64,000 nucleotides of DNA from Natrialba hulunbeirensis JCM 10989. GTDB taxonomy: Archaea > Halobacteriota > Halobacteria > Halobacteriales > Natrialbaceae. Positions 43,888-52,844 of this stretch are shown piece after piece. Where the stretch lies: positions 29,382 to 93,381 of the forward strand of contig NZ_AOIM01000035.1 of the NCBI RefSeq assembly GCF_000337575.1. Direction: 5' to 3'. Under the pieces are notes generated by a model. The model ran no database searches and was not told where the DNA came from. It saw only the letters and a list, made by a program, of their open reading frames with translations. The number at the start of each line of letters is the position of its first letter. Within the stretch, counting starts at the first letter, position 1. The translations under genes were made by a program, and so were the position numbers.

Positions 43888-45792
43888 TTAGGAACGGGAG
43901 TCCTCGCCGTCGCCACGATAGCGAGCTACCAGGTAGCCCGCCCCGCCGATGCTCGCGAGTGTCCCGACGAATCCTGGTGCTGGTATCCCGTCGGTGTCAG
44001 CACCACTCTCGTCAGCAGTTGACTCATCGGTTTCGTCGCTGTCGGTTGCCTCCGCTGTTTCCGTCCCGTTATCCGAATCTTCGCTGCCGCCGTCGTCTTC
44101 GCTCTCCGCGTCAGCGTCGTCAGCGCTTTCAGCTTCCTCGTCGTCCGTTCCGTCGGCTCCGTCAGATTCACTATCTGTTGGTTCTTCCGCAGTGTCAGCA
44201 TCAGCCTCTACATCGCCGACTGCAATCTCCACTGACGTCTCCGCGCTCCCACCGCTGTCATCGATGACCGTCAGTGTGACTGTCCGTGTGCCTGCGTCCG
44301 AAAACGCGTGCGTAACTGTCTCACCGGAACCTGTCTCTCCATCACTGAACTCCCACGTGTAGGCGACGATCGTTCCGACACCCGCTGAGGACTTGGTTGC
44401 GTCAAACGAAACGTCCTCGCCGACTGCTGGCGCTGTCGCGGAAACCTCGATCACAGGTTCGGTTCCAAGTGCGTCGCCGAACTCACTCACACTCTCCCCG
44501 GCGAGACTTTTCTGGTGAAACTCGACGATGTCCGCTTCTGCTTCACGAGGACTGTGCCCGGCGTTCTCGTAGATCTTGAACTGGGCATCGACACCGGCTT
44601 CTTCGAACGCAGCCTGACAGGTTGGGAACCGTTCCGTAATCATATCATCGCCGTAAACGTCGAGCGCTGTCTGACGAAGTTCGTCCTTGGTCCAGGCGTC
44701 GTCGTACGGAATGGTGTCGTTGTCGTCCTGTGCTCCCATGTAGAGGAAGTGGTTGACCTCGTCGACCGCGTCGAGATCGACCGGCTCGCCGGTGAGCTCC
44801 TCGACGTCCGCGATTCCGACGTGGAACGGAAGTTCGTGGCCGTCGTACTCCTCGTGGGGCAGCGTGACCATTCCATTCAACCCACCGGCCGTGACCGATA
44901 CGACCTCTTCTGGGTGAAGCATGGCAAAGCGTTCGACGAAATTCCCCGATGCGGAGAATCCGTTCAGCATAACGCCGTCGTCGGTGTCGTACCCTTCACT
45001 CTCGAGTTGCCCGCGGGCGTGCTCAACCATCGCCAGGAGCTGTAGATCAACGCGCTCGAGATCGCCACTCTCGATACTCATCGTTTCCCTGTCGAGCGCG
45101 TGTATGTAGTGCGACCAGTCGACGGGCTCCTGTACTGGGCGCGGGAAGACCGGGATTACCAGCGGTGTCCCAACCTCCTCGCTGACTCTCCGCGAGGTAC
45201 CACCCTCGATGTGGCGCTGTGCAACCTCACGGTGCTCTTCGAGCTCGTCGGCTGTCGTCCCCGTGTTGTTCGGTTCGACGAGAACGGGCGTCGCTTCGTC
45301 ATCGGAGACTCGATCCGGTGCGTACAGGTAATAGGGGTAGTTGAATCCGGCTGACGGATCCGCTTCGACGAACCGTTCTTCCACCCCGGAGACGACATCG
45401 ACGGTGTCTTCGAAGGAGACTGTCGCAACCTCGCGGGCAATCCCCTGCCCAGTCTCGTGGTCGTAGATGCTGACAGCAATATCGATCTCCCCGTTGTCAT
45501 CGATCGGCTCGGTGAACTCGAGTGTCAGGTCCTCGATTGTCGTGTCGGCCTCGATCGTCGTTCGTCCGAGTTCCCCGGTTTCGTTGCTCCGAGCTGCTAG
45601 CATTCCATCGACAGTCGAACTCGCTTCGGCGATGGTGATCGAGGTCCCGTCGGACGTCTGCTCTTCGAAGACCAGTGATGCGTCCGGGTCGCTCGTCGCA
45701 CCGGCCGTATTCGAAGCCAGACCGGCAACTGAAACGAGACCTGCCCCGGCCAGTTGAAACAGCGTTCTCCGAGTCGATTTCGGTTCGCTCAT
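43888..45792 (-). CDS. Tat-exported alpha/beta-hydrolase with PKD domain and PGF-CTERM anchor
   Basis: A 634-residue surface protein with five parts: a twin-arginine signal (STRRTLFQLAGAGLVSVAGL); a beta domain (about 35-125); an alpha/beta-hydrolase domain with nucleophile elbow GFSASG (about 272-277) and candidate catalytic His in NAGHSPREAE; a PKD domain (VAYTWEFSDGETGSGETVTH); a long D/E/S/T linker; and a PGF-CTERM signal IPAPGFVGTLASIGGAGYLV plus basic tail. Archaeosortase ArtA processes such tails and lipid-anchors the protein to the cell surface. The enzyme is likely an esterase or depolymerase of unknown substrate. Confidence 0.88.
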   Translation of the reverse strand: MSEPKSTRRTLFQLAGAGLVSVAGLASNTAGATSDPDASLVFEEQTSDGTSITIAEASSTVDGMLAARSNETGELGRTTIEADTTIEDLTLEFTEPIDDNGEIDIAVSIYDHETGQGIAREVATVSFEDTVDVVSGVEERFVEADPSAGFNYPYYLYAPDRVSDDEATPVLVEPNNTGTTADELEEHREVAQRHIEGGTSRRVSEEVGTPLVIPVFPRPVQEPVDWSHYIHALDRETMSIESGDLERVDLQLLAMVEHARGQLESEGYDTDDGVMLNGFSASGNFVERFAMLHPEEVVSVTAGGLNGMVTLPHEEYDGHELPFHVGIADVEELTGEPVDLDAVDEVNHFLYMGAQDDNDTIPYDDAWTKDELRQTALDVYGDDMITERFPTCQAAFEEAGVDAQFKIYENAGHSPREAEADIVEFHQKSLAGESVSEFGDALGTEPVIEVSATAPAVGEDVSFDATKSSAGVGTIVAYTWEFSDGETGSGETVTHAFSDAGTRTVTLTVIDDSGGSAETSVEIAVGDVEADADTAEEPTDSESDGADGTDDEEAESADDADAESEDDGGSEDSDNGTETAEATDSDETDESTADESGADTDGIPAPGFVGTLASIGGAGYLVARYRGDGEDSRS

Positions 45793-45971
45793 TGAATTGG
45801 CCCCCGATTGTGTGATCCAACCTGTTTCATCGACTCACAGTTCTGAATAGGACGAAATCATCGTTATGGCCAGTTGCCGTTTTCGCGTGATCGGGTACAG
45901 AATCAGTAAACTCTCCTCGCATCCTCGCGAGTTCTCCCGGATTTAAGTTTGTTAAGCGTCTTCGATACAGT

Positions 45972-47108
45972 ATGTCACAGACACCAGTCGTAGTGAAGGC
46001 CGTGCGGACACCACAGGGCAAGGAGGACGGCGTGTACGCCGATCTCCGAAACGAGGATCTCTCGGTCCCGCTCATCGACGAAATCCTGGCCGAGACCGGT
46101 CTCTCCGGCGAAGACGTCGACGACCTGATGTGGGGCTGTGCCCAGCAGCGCGACGAGCAGGGGAACAACGTCGCCCGCGTCATCGCACTGCTCTCCGAAC
46201 TCGGCGAGCACACGCCTGCAACGACGATCAACCGCTGGTGTGCCTCTTCGATGCAGGCCGTCATCTCCGCCTCGGACGCCATTGCCGCCGGCAACCGCGA
46301 CGCCGTCATCGCGGGCGGTGTCGAGAGCATGAGCCGCGTCGCGATGGGGCAGAACACGCACAACGTCCACCCGCGGATGGCCGAACTGTACAACATGGGC
46401 GAACTCCAGATGGGGATGACCGCCGAAAAGGTCTCCGAGGAGTACGGCGTCAGCCGCGAGGAGCAGGACGAGTACGCCGCCCAGAGCCAGCAGCGAGCCG
46501 TCGAGGCAACCGAGGAGGGTCGCTTCGACGACGAAATCGTCCCGATCGAAACCGAGGACGGCACCGTCGAGGAGGACGAAGGCCTTCGCCCAGGCACGAC
46601 CGCCGAGAAGCTCGGCGAGCTGCCGACCGTCTTCAAGTCCGACGGCACCGTCACGCCCGGCAACGCCTCCCAGATCTCCGACGGCGCGTCCGCGCTGCTC
46701 ATCACCAGCAAGGCGTTCGCCGAGGAGAACGACCTCGAGATCATGGCCGAAGTCGGCATGAACAACGTCGCCGGCGTCGACCCGACCGTGATGGGAATCG
46801 GTCCGGTCCCCGCAACTGAGGGGCTCCTCGAGCGCAACGGCCGCGACATCGACGAGTACGACCTCGTCGAACTCAACGAGGCCTTTGCCAGCCAGTCGCT
46901 CTATTCGCGCGACGAACTCGGTATCGACCCCGACATCTTCAACGTCAACGGCGGCGCAATCGCCATCGGTCACCCACTGGGTGCCTCCGGCGCGCGCCTC
47001 CCAGTGACGCTGATTCACGAACTCCAGAAGCGTGGCGGCGGACTCGGCCTGGCGACGCTCTGTGTTGGCTTTGGCCAGGGTGCAGCGATCGAGTTCGACG
47101 TGAACTAG
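45972..47108 (+). CDS. thiolase (acetyl-CoA C-acyltransferase)
   Basis: A 378-residue thiolase. The acylated nucleophile is in INRWCASSMQA (Cys about 90), the His of GGAIAIGHPLGASGAR (about 337) and the second Cys in TLCVGFGQG (about 367) complete the active site. The family does beta-ketoacyl-CoA cleavage or acetyl-CoA condensation; the sequence type is the long-chain/acetyl-CoA acyltransferase. Promoter: TTTAAG about 28-33 bases before the ATG. A 33-base copy of its 3' end lies at 47186-47218. Confidence 0.93.
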   Translation: MSQTPVVVKAVRTPQGKEDGVYADLRNEDLSVPLIDEILAETGLSGEDVDDLMWGCAQQRDEQGNNVARVIALLSELGEHTPATTINRWCASSMQAVISASDAIAAGNRDAVIAGGVESMSRVAMGQNTHNVHPRMAELYNMGELQMGMTAEKVSEEYGVSREEQDEYAAQSQQRAVEATEEGRFDDEIVPIETEDGTVEEDEGLRPGTTAEKLGELPTVFKSDGTVTPGNASQISDGASALLITSKAFAEENDLEIMAEVGMNNVAGVDPTVMGIGPVPATEGLLERNGRDIDEYDLVELNEAFASQSLYSRDELGIDPDIFNVNGGAIAIGHPLGASGARLPVTLIHELQKRGGGLGLATLCVGFGQGAAIEFDVN

Positions 47109-47185
47109 GGCGGTCGATCGAGGACTTTTGGTCCAGATTTTGCGAGCGTGCGGTATGACCGCGAGCGAGACAACAGGTGGTCGTG

Positions 47186-47218
47186 TCAGGGTACAGCGAT
47201 CGAATTCGACGTGAACTA
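47186..47218 (+). pseudogene. short duplicate of the thiolase 3' end
   Basis: 47186-47218 repeats 47075-47107 with three substitutions in 33 bases; in frame it encodes AIEFDVN, the thiolase C-terminus, but with TAC where the stop was. It is 78 bases past the intact gene and has no other thiolase sequence around it, so it is a scar of a duplicated or deleted second copy. Confidence 0.7.
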
Positions 47219-47250
47219 CCTGCGGACGCGGTTTCACTGGGTCGCGGTAG

Positions 47251-47257
47251 TTTTTTT
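47251..47257 (+). terminator. T-run terminator after thiolase
   Basis: Seven T residues at 47251-47257 after a GC-rich stretch, a typical haloarchaeal U-run terminator. It is followed about 20 bases on by a TTACAAC element that may start the next gene. Confidence 0.55.
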
Positions 47258-47306
47258 ATCACGATTGAGCAGTCGACTTACAACGCGTGGGCACGTAGGA
47301 CCACCA

Positions 47307-47786
47307 ATGGACCTGCTGCTCCTGGCTATCGTCGTCGGGATTCCACTCGCCTGGCACGTCGGGTTGACGGCGTTCACGTACTACGACGCCGGAACGGTCG
47401 GGCTCGAGCCGCCGGCGAAGTGGGCGGCGATCACGTTCCTCGTCCCGATCTTTGGCTTCTTTATCTACCTCTTCGAGCGCAGCGAACTCGACTACGATCC
47501 GGAGACGGACCCCTACAAGGGTCACAACTTCAACATTCATCCCTCGCGGGCCGACGATGCGCCGTTGCGCTCTCGCGGTGACGATCGGCTGTCGCCAGAG
47601 GACGAGCAGAAGAGCGGATTTGATGGTGATGGAGAGAGCGTTCGCGATGGCGAGAACACCACAGCGTACGACAGCGTGTTTGACTCCGACAGCGATCGGG
47701 GACGCGACGGGACCACTGACTCCACCGACACTACCGGAACTACCGACCCCACCGAGAACACCGATCCAAACTCACACTCGGAGTAA
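47307..47786 (+). CDS. two-segment membrane protein with disordered acidic tail
   Basis: A 159-residue protein. Residues 1-55 contain two membrane segments (LLLLAIVVGIPLAWHVGLTA and WAAITFLVPIFGFFIYLF) with LEPPAKW between, followed by the conserved-looking FERSELDYDPETDPYKGH. The last 85 residues are a disordered D/S/T/G tail with a TD/TT repeat. Similar small membrane proteins are widespread in haloarchaea, function unknown. Its stop codon is directly followed, in the same frame, by a fragment of an HTH regulator gene. Confidence 0.7.
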   Translation: MDLLLLAIVVGIPLAWHVGLTAFTYYDAGTVGLEPPAKWAAITFLVPIFGFFIYLFERSELDYDPETDPYKGHNFNIHPSRADDAPLRSRGDDRLSPEDEQKSGFDGDGESVRDGENTTAYDSVFDSDSDRGRDGTTDSTDTTGTTDPTENTDPNSHSE

Positions 47787-47900
47787 CAACTCGGCGACGA
47801 GCTCGGAATCACGCAGCAGGCTATCGCGTCTCGTCTCCGTCGTGGGATGAAGCACATCCTCGAGAGCACCCTTCCCGAAACGGGGGAGTCGAACCAGTGA
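47787..47900 (+). pseudogene. remnant of a Bat-type HTH (HTH_10) regulator
   Basis: The 37 codons after the preceding stop read QLGDELGITQQAIASRLRRG and continue to GESNQ and TGA at 47898. ELGITQQAxxxRLRRG is the recognition part of the C-terminal HTH in haloarchaeal bacterio-opsin-activator (Bat) proteins. The rest of that gene is absent and there is no start codon here, so it is the severed 3' end of a regulator gene. Confidence 0.75.
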
Positions 47901-47935
47901 TATACTTAAATCAGTTGTATAACCAAGAGTAGTTC
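47900..47935 (+). promoter_or_regulatory. AT-rich promoter region of the zinc-ribbon gene
   Basis: TATACTTAAATC and GTATAACC near 47901-47925 are TATA-like and are the most AT-rich run in this neighbourhood. The distance to the ATG at 47969 implies a leader of about 20-40 bases. Confidence 0.45.
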
Positions 47936-47968
47936 TGATGTTGTTATTGCCCTAACTGGGGGTAGACA

Positions 47969-48160
47969 ATGCCCGAGGGAGAGAGTGAACGGACAATTGC
48001 TGAATGTTTCGACTGTGGAAGTGCGTATGCGGCCAAGAAGTGGCCAGACGGGACGATTCAACCAATCGGGACGAGAAACGGCTGCCAATGTGGTTCAACG
48101 GAGTTTCAGACCGTTGGGAAGGCAAGTGCGACCGTTCTCCGTGAAGGTCAGAGTGACTGA
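47969..48160 (+). CDS. small zinc-ribbon protein
   Basis: A 63-residue protein with two cysteine pairs: CFDCGSAY near residue 13 and CQCGSTEF near residue 39, spaced as in a one-zinc ribbon. Such small haloarchaeal zinc-finger proteins are numerous and some affect swarming or biofilm in other species; no role can be assigned here. Its own strong AT-rich promoter lies upstream. Confidence 0.7.
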   Translation: MPEGESERTIAECFDCGSAYAAKKWPDGTIQPIGTRNGCQCGSTEFQTVGKASATVLREGQSD

Positions 48161-48405
48161 CTAGAGAGCTGTCGGCTACGCAGAAATCGACGGCGATGAC
48201 CAAACCGATCGTGCGACACTCATCTTCTGTATTCAGTACGACGCCAGATTCCGATCGTCGATCAACGGGATCCACAGAGCCCTGAGGCCACGGTTGTCCA
48301 GGGCACAACGCAATTCCCACTGTGTGCGCCCTCTGCGCCGACCGACGCTGCGGAACCCCACATCCAGACTACTAGCAGCGAAGAACTCAGCACAGCAGCG
48401 CTGCC
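48161..48405. other. intergenic region, nothing recognised
   Basis: 245 bases between convergent genes. No open frame of protein-like character, RNA fold or repeat is evident. Confidence 0.4.
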
Positions 48406-50097
48406 TCAGTCGTCAGCCGGTGCCGCGTCAGAGCCACCCGACTCGAGTGCACTCGCTGGAACCGTCCCGTCTTCGTTCCAGCCGCGTTCTGCGTAGTACT
48501 CGTCGAGTCCCTGCTCGAAGCCGGGAATCTCGTACGGTAGCGTGTCGTCCTTGCGGTCGAAGCCGCGCTGGTTGTTGAAGTGGCGCTCGAGGGCGACGAT
48601 TTCGCCGCCGAGAGCGAGTAGCTCTTCGTAGTCGGCGTCGAGCAGTGTCTCGATGCGTTCTTCGGTCATGAAGCTCCGGGAGAACTTACAGAGGACGGCG
48701 CTGTCCTTGATGGCGTTGATGTTCTCGAGTTCGACGACTTTCGGGGGCTTGTCCTCGAGTCCCTCCTTGTCGAAGGCGTCGTCGGCGTCGACGAGCGGGT
48801 ACTCGTAGGGGTAGAACTCGGCGTACATGTGGTCCGCGCCGCGGTTCGAGGTCGCGAAGGCGAGCCCCTGGCCGTTCAGGGTGCGCCCGTCGTGGGCGGC
48901 GAACTCCATGCTCTTGACCGACCAGTTCTCGACGCCGAGGTCGTCGTGGACGCGGTCGATACCCTCTGCGAGGTCGTCGCCGATGCCCTCGCGGTAGGCG
49001 ATCTTCTCGACGGTTTCGTGGATGAGCTCGGCGTTGCCGAACTCGTCTTCGCTCGCGAGGTAGGCGGCGACGACGTCGCCGGCGGAGATGGTGTCGAGCC
49101 CGAGTTCGTCACAGAGCTTGTTCGACTTCATTACGTCCACGATGTCGTCGACGCCGGAGTTCGAACCGAACGCCATCAGTGTCTCGTACTCGGGGCCTTC
49201 GGTTTCGAGGCCGGTCTCCTCGTCTTTCGTCGGCAGTTTGCAGGCGAATGCACAGGCCGAGCAGGTCCCCTTCTTGTACTTTTTCTCCTCGACGCGGTCG
49301 CCGCTGATGTCGTCGATGTGCTCGTAGGAGAGCTCCGAGAAGTACCGCGTCGGCAGGGCTTCGACCATGTTCGCGTACGTTGCGACCGAGGTCGTCCCCT
49401 GATCACGCATCGGACTGTCGGACTGGGCAGCCTCGCCGTGGATCTCCATCTGGAGGGGTGGGATCTCGACCTCGTGGGTGGAGTCGCCGTCGAACGTGAT
49501 CGCCTTCACGTTCTTCGCACCCAACACTGCACCGAGTCCGCCGCGACCGAACGCCCGTTCCTCGGAGGTCATAATCGAGGCGAAACGAACCTCATTCTCG
49601 CCGCCGGGGCCGATCACGACCGTGTGCTCCGAGCCGAGTCCGTGCTCGTCGTCGATGTAGTCACAGGTTTCGGGAACGGTCGCCTTCTCGAGTTCGGGGA
49701 CGGCTTCGAACTCGACGCCCTCGTCGGTGACGTGAACGATGACGAGCTCGTCGCTCGCGCCGGCGATCTCGACAGTGCTGTAGCCGGTGCCGGTGAAGTT
49801 CCGCGAGAGGAAGCCGCCCGCGTTCGAGGAGAGCAGCCCGTCGGTCAGCGGCGAGACGCCGGTGGCCGACATGCGGCCCGTGAAACTCATCGTCGCATGC
49901 TGGAGCGGGCCGGTCGCGAAGTAGAGGCGGTTTTCCGGTCCGAGCGGGTCGGCGTCGAACGGGATGCGCTCGTGGGCGAGTTTCGTCGTGAGCGCGCGGC
50001 CGCCGATCGACGATTCGAGAACGTCGTCGATCGATTCGGTTTCGACTGTTTGTTCGCCGACGTCGATCGTACACAACGGTCCCCGGACGTGTTTCAT
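48406..50097 (-). CDS. aldehyde:ferredoxin oxidoreductase family (tungstopterin) enzyme
   Basis: A 563-residue AOR-family oxidoreductase, which uses a tungsten-bis-pterin and one [4Fe-4S] cluster to oxidise aldehydes with ferredoxin. The N-terminal fold (LCTIDVGEQTVETESIDD; RALTTKLAHERIPFDADPLG; TGRMSATGVSPLT) is typical. Cluster cysteines are CSACAFAC (about 277-284) and the late Cys in AVLCKFSR (about 468). EERAFGRGGLGAVLGAKNVK is the pterin-contact region. Start ATG 50097 gives MKHVRGP; the longer frame upstream is not conserved. The C-terminal 20 residues are a disordered tail. Physiological aldehyde unknown. Confidence 0.92.
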   Translation of the reverse strand: MKHVRGPLCTIDVGEQTVETESIDDVLESSIGGRALTTKLAHERIPFDADPLGPENRLYFATGPLQHATMSFTGRMSATGVSPLTDGLLSSNAGGFLSRNFTGTGYSTVEIAGASDELVIVHVTDEGVEFEAVPELEKATVPETCDYIDDEHGLGSEHTVVIGPGGENEVRFASIMTSEERAFGRGGLGAVLGAKNVKAITFDGDSTHEVEIPPLQMEIHGEAAQSDSPMRDQGTTSVATYANMVEALPTRYFSELSYEHIDDISGDRVEEKKYKKGTCSACAFACKLPTKDEETGLETEGPEYETLMAFGSNSGVDDIVDVMKSNKLCDELGLDTISAGDVVAAYLASEDEFGNAELIHETVEKIAYREGIGDDLAEGIDRVHDDLGVENWSVKSMEFAAHDGRTLNGQGLAFATSNRGADHMYAEFYPYEYPLVDADDAFDKEGLEDKPPKVVELENINAIKDSAVLCKFSRSFMTEERIETLLDADYEELLALGGEIVALERHFNNQRGFDRKDDTLPYEIPGFEQGLDEYYAERGWNEDGTVPASALESGGSDAAPADD

Positions 50098-50193
50098 ACA
50101 CACTACCGTGGTACGCGCTCCGGCAAAATGATACCGGTTCTGTGACTGTGGGTGTTTACTCTTCAACCGACTATTTGGATTGGCTGTTCAACT

Positions 50194-50484
50194 TCAGACA
50201 ACATCGTGTGATCTTTTAGAAGACAAGCCAACTATCTCCTCGTCTGCCGGTGGCCGATGATCGGTGTCGTCGAGGACGACCTCGAGTCGTCCGTCTCGAA
50301 TCAGGTGGTCGATCTGGTCGTGTGTGAACCGGCCGTTGCACTCCTCACCGACGAACGTAACGTAGCGCTCGGTTCGTTCGATAACGGTTGCGAGGGAATC
50401 GCCGGTTCGGTAGTAGTAGCGAACGGTCGTACCGGGGTGGAGGGCGTCTGCGCTCGTGCGATACGCCCAGCGGTGGAGGACCAT
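50194..50484 (-). CDS. small conserved haloarchaeal protein
   Basis: A 96-residue protein. The core (TTVRYYYRTGDSLATVIERTERYVTFVGEECNGRF is one strand-rich domain; only its sense is described) contains a GEECNGRFT turn and DHLIRDGRLEVVLDD at the end. There is no known motif. It stands 96 bases upstream of the AOR gene on the same strand and could be co-transcribed with it. Confidence 0.6.
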   Translation of the reverse strand: MVLHRWAYRTSADALHPGTTVRYYYRTGDSLATVIERTERYVTFVGEECNGRFTHDQIDHLIRDGRLEVVLDDTDHRPPADEEIVGLSSKRSHDVV

Positions 50485-50617
50485 CGGTAACTGATCTTGG
50501 GTGAGGGGTTTGTCTGTCTTCTGGTCTCAGCGTTGTCCCCAGATCGCCGGTGAACGGTCGACAACTGCACGCAAAAGAGCCAGCAGCAGGTGTACCGAAC
50601 CCGTTACACCAATCGTC

Positions 50618-52639
50618 TCAGGCTTCGGGTGCCTGTTCGGCCGAATCCTCTGCGTAGATCGACTCGATCTCGTCGTCGAACGCGTCGAGGATCGCGCGGC
50701 GCTTCTTCTTCATCGTCGGGGTGAGCAGGTCGTTCTCCTCCGTGAACTCGATCGGAACGAGCCGGTACTCCTTGATCGTCTCGTGGGACTCGAAGTTCTC
50801 GTTGACCGTGTCGACCGCCTGGTCGATTCTGTGTTGGACCCATTCGTGATCGCAGATGTCCGAGGGATTCTCCGGCAGTGCAACGCCCTCGTCCGCAGCG
50901 GCACGCTTGATCGCATCGATGTTCGGCACGAGCAGCGCGCCGACGAACTTCTCGCCGTCGCCGACGACCATACACTGCTCGACGAGTTCCTTCGAGGCGA
51001 AGGCGTCCTCGATCGGTGCGGGCGCGACGTTCTTGCCGGTCGAGAGGACGACAAGCTGTTTCGTCCGCTCGTGGAACTCGATGTAATCGTCGGGGCGGAT
51101 CGTGACGATGTCGCCAGTACGGAACCACTTGCCCTTGTCTTCACCTCCCGCATCGTCTTCGTCTACACCCGGCGCGTGCTCGGTGAACGCCCGATCCGTC
51201 GCTTCGGGTTTGTTCCAGTAGCCCTGGGTCACGTTCGGCCCGCGGACGAGGAGTTCACCCGTCTCGCCGGGCGTGTTGGCGGCGTCGCCGTCCGGCACAA
51301 TCGAATCGTCGACAGTTACGTCGCAGTCGATGATTGCCGGGCCGACGGTGCCGATCTTCGGCTCCTCGGGCGGGTTGGTCGTCACGACTGGCGAGGTTTC
51401 AGTCAGGCCATAGCCCTCGAAGATGGGCAGTCCCATGCCGTGGTAGAGCTGGCAGAGCTCCGGCGAGAGACTGCCACCGCCGCTAACGAGCATCTCGATG
51501 TTTCCACCCAGCGCTTCCTTGACCTTGCTGAACACCAGTTTGTCTGCAACCGAGAGCTTGAACTCCAGAATCGCCCCCGGATCGTCCGCCTGGTAGTACT
51601 CGCGGCTTACGTCGGTCGCCCAGTTGAAGATGCGTTCCTTGACCGGGGACTCCGTCGCCTGCTCGCGAATCGTGTCGTAAATTTTCTCGTAGACACGCGG
51701 CACACTCGTCGCGCCGGTCGGCTGAACGGCCTGGAAGTCCTCTTTCAGCGTGTCCGAACTCTCGGCGTAGGCGACGGTCGCGCCCGCGGCGAACAGCAGG
51801 AAGTGGCCCGCCGTGCGCTCGAAGACGTGTGCCAGCGGCAGGTAGGAGACGAGCGTACTGTCCTGATCGATACTCGGCACGTCCTCGTCCTTGTCCGGTC
51901 GCGGCCCGTACCGGCGATAGACCTGGTTGACGTTCGTCCGGAAGTTGCCGTGAGTGAGCATGACCCCCTTCGGCTTGCCTGTCGTTCCGCTCGTGTAGAT
52001 GATGCTCGCCAGATCGTCGAGGTCGCGCTCTTCGAGCCACTCCTGGTAGGCGTCCGGATCGTGTCGCTCCTCGCCGATCTCGTAGACATCCGCGAGGGTG
52101 TAGATCTCCGTTTCAGCGTCGGCGTACTCTGTGTCTAACGCGTCCATCGAGACGATGAACTCTAGATCCAGTTCGTCTTCGACTTCCAGCACGCGCTCTA
52201 GCACGTCCGCGTTCTCGACGACGACGCCGTCTGCGTTGGGATCGTCGAGCAGATACCTGGCCTTCTCCGGTGAGGAGTTCTTGTACACCGTCGTCACGAC
52301 TGCGCCGGCGGCGAGCAGCGCGAAGTCTGTCTGTGCCCACTCCATGCGCGTCTGGGCGAAGATGCCGACCCGATCGCCGCCCTCGACGCCGAGTTCGCGA
52401 AAGCCGGTCGCCAGCGGCCGGACGATCTCGGCCATCTCGGTGTAGGTAAGACTCACATAGTCGCCGTGTGGGGCGGGTTCGAACGCCGTCCCCGCCAAAC
52501 TACGGTCGTAGATCCCGCCCTGATACTGCTGGGCGACCGCGTTCGGATTCCGCTCGACCGACGCCTCGAACAGCTGCCCCAGTGGTTCCCCTCCCAGTAC
52601 GTCGCTCGAGAACTCTCGCTCTGCAGTCTGCCAATCCAT
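50618..52639 (-). CDS. long-chain fatty-acid-CoA ligase
   Basis: A 673-residue ANL-superfamily acyl-CoA synthetase, which activates fatty acids through an acyl-adenylate. The P-loop-like motif is IIYTSGTTGKPKGVMLTHGN (about 215-234), the adenylate site is EGYGLTETSPVV, and the hinge/A8 region is FRTGDIVTIRPDDYIEFHERTK. The overall length and the N-terminal part ('TYTEMAEIVRPLATGF') match the bacterial FadD15-type. It lies downstream of the carboxylase cluster on the same strand, separated from it by a cupin gene. Confidence 0.93.
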   Translation of the reverse strand: MDWQTAEREFSSDVLGGEPLGQLFEASVERNPNAVAQQYQGGIYDRSLAGTAFEPAPHGDYVSLTYTEMAEIVRPLATGFRELGVEGGDRVGIFAQTRMEWAQTDFALLAAGAVVTTVYKNSSPEKARYLLDDPNADGVVVENADVLERVLEVEDELDLEFIVSMDALDTEYADAETEIYTLADVYEIGEERHDPDAYQEWLEERDLDDLASIIYTSGTTGKPKGVMLTHGNFRTNVNQVYRRYGPRPDKDEDVPSIDQDSTLVSYLPLAHVFERTAGHFLLFAAGATVAYAESSDTLKEDFQAVQPTGATSVPRVYEKIYDTIREQATESPVKERIFNWATDVSREYYQADDPGAILEFKLSVADKLVFSKVKEALGGNIEMLVSGGGSLSPELCQLYHGMGLPIFEGYGLTETSPVVTTNPPEEPKIGTVGPAIIDCDVTVDDSIVPDGDAANTPGETGELLVRGPNVTQGYWNKPEATDRAFTEHAPGVDEDDAGGEDKGKWFRTGDIVTIRPDDYIEFHERTKQLVVLSTGKNVAPAPIEDAFASKELVEQCMVVGDGEKFVGALLVPNIDAIKRAAADEGVALPENPSDICDHEWVQHRIDQAVDTVNENFESHETIKEYRLVPIEFTEENDLLTPTMKKKRRAILDAFDDEIESIYAEDSAEQAPEA

Positions 52640-52844
52640 GGCTTATCATACCAAGGGAAGCGATCACTCTTGAAAGCATAGGATGTTTCGAACTCCGTTG
52701 GTTGAAATAATCGCAAAAATCAGGAGCGGTAAGCGGACCGTCCACTTCGAGTGAACATTGGTAACCATCACAGCGGGGTCGCGCTCCGGTCACAGCCCCG
52801 TTGGGTGGGAGGTGGTACACCGTGGGACTGGACAGCAACCCGCG

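Noticed and set aside
48161-48405. A decayed gene between the zinc-ribbon gene and AOR
   Set aside because: One frame looked protein-like for a few dozen codons but has stops and no recognisable motif.
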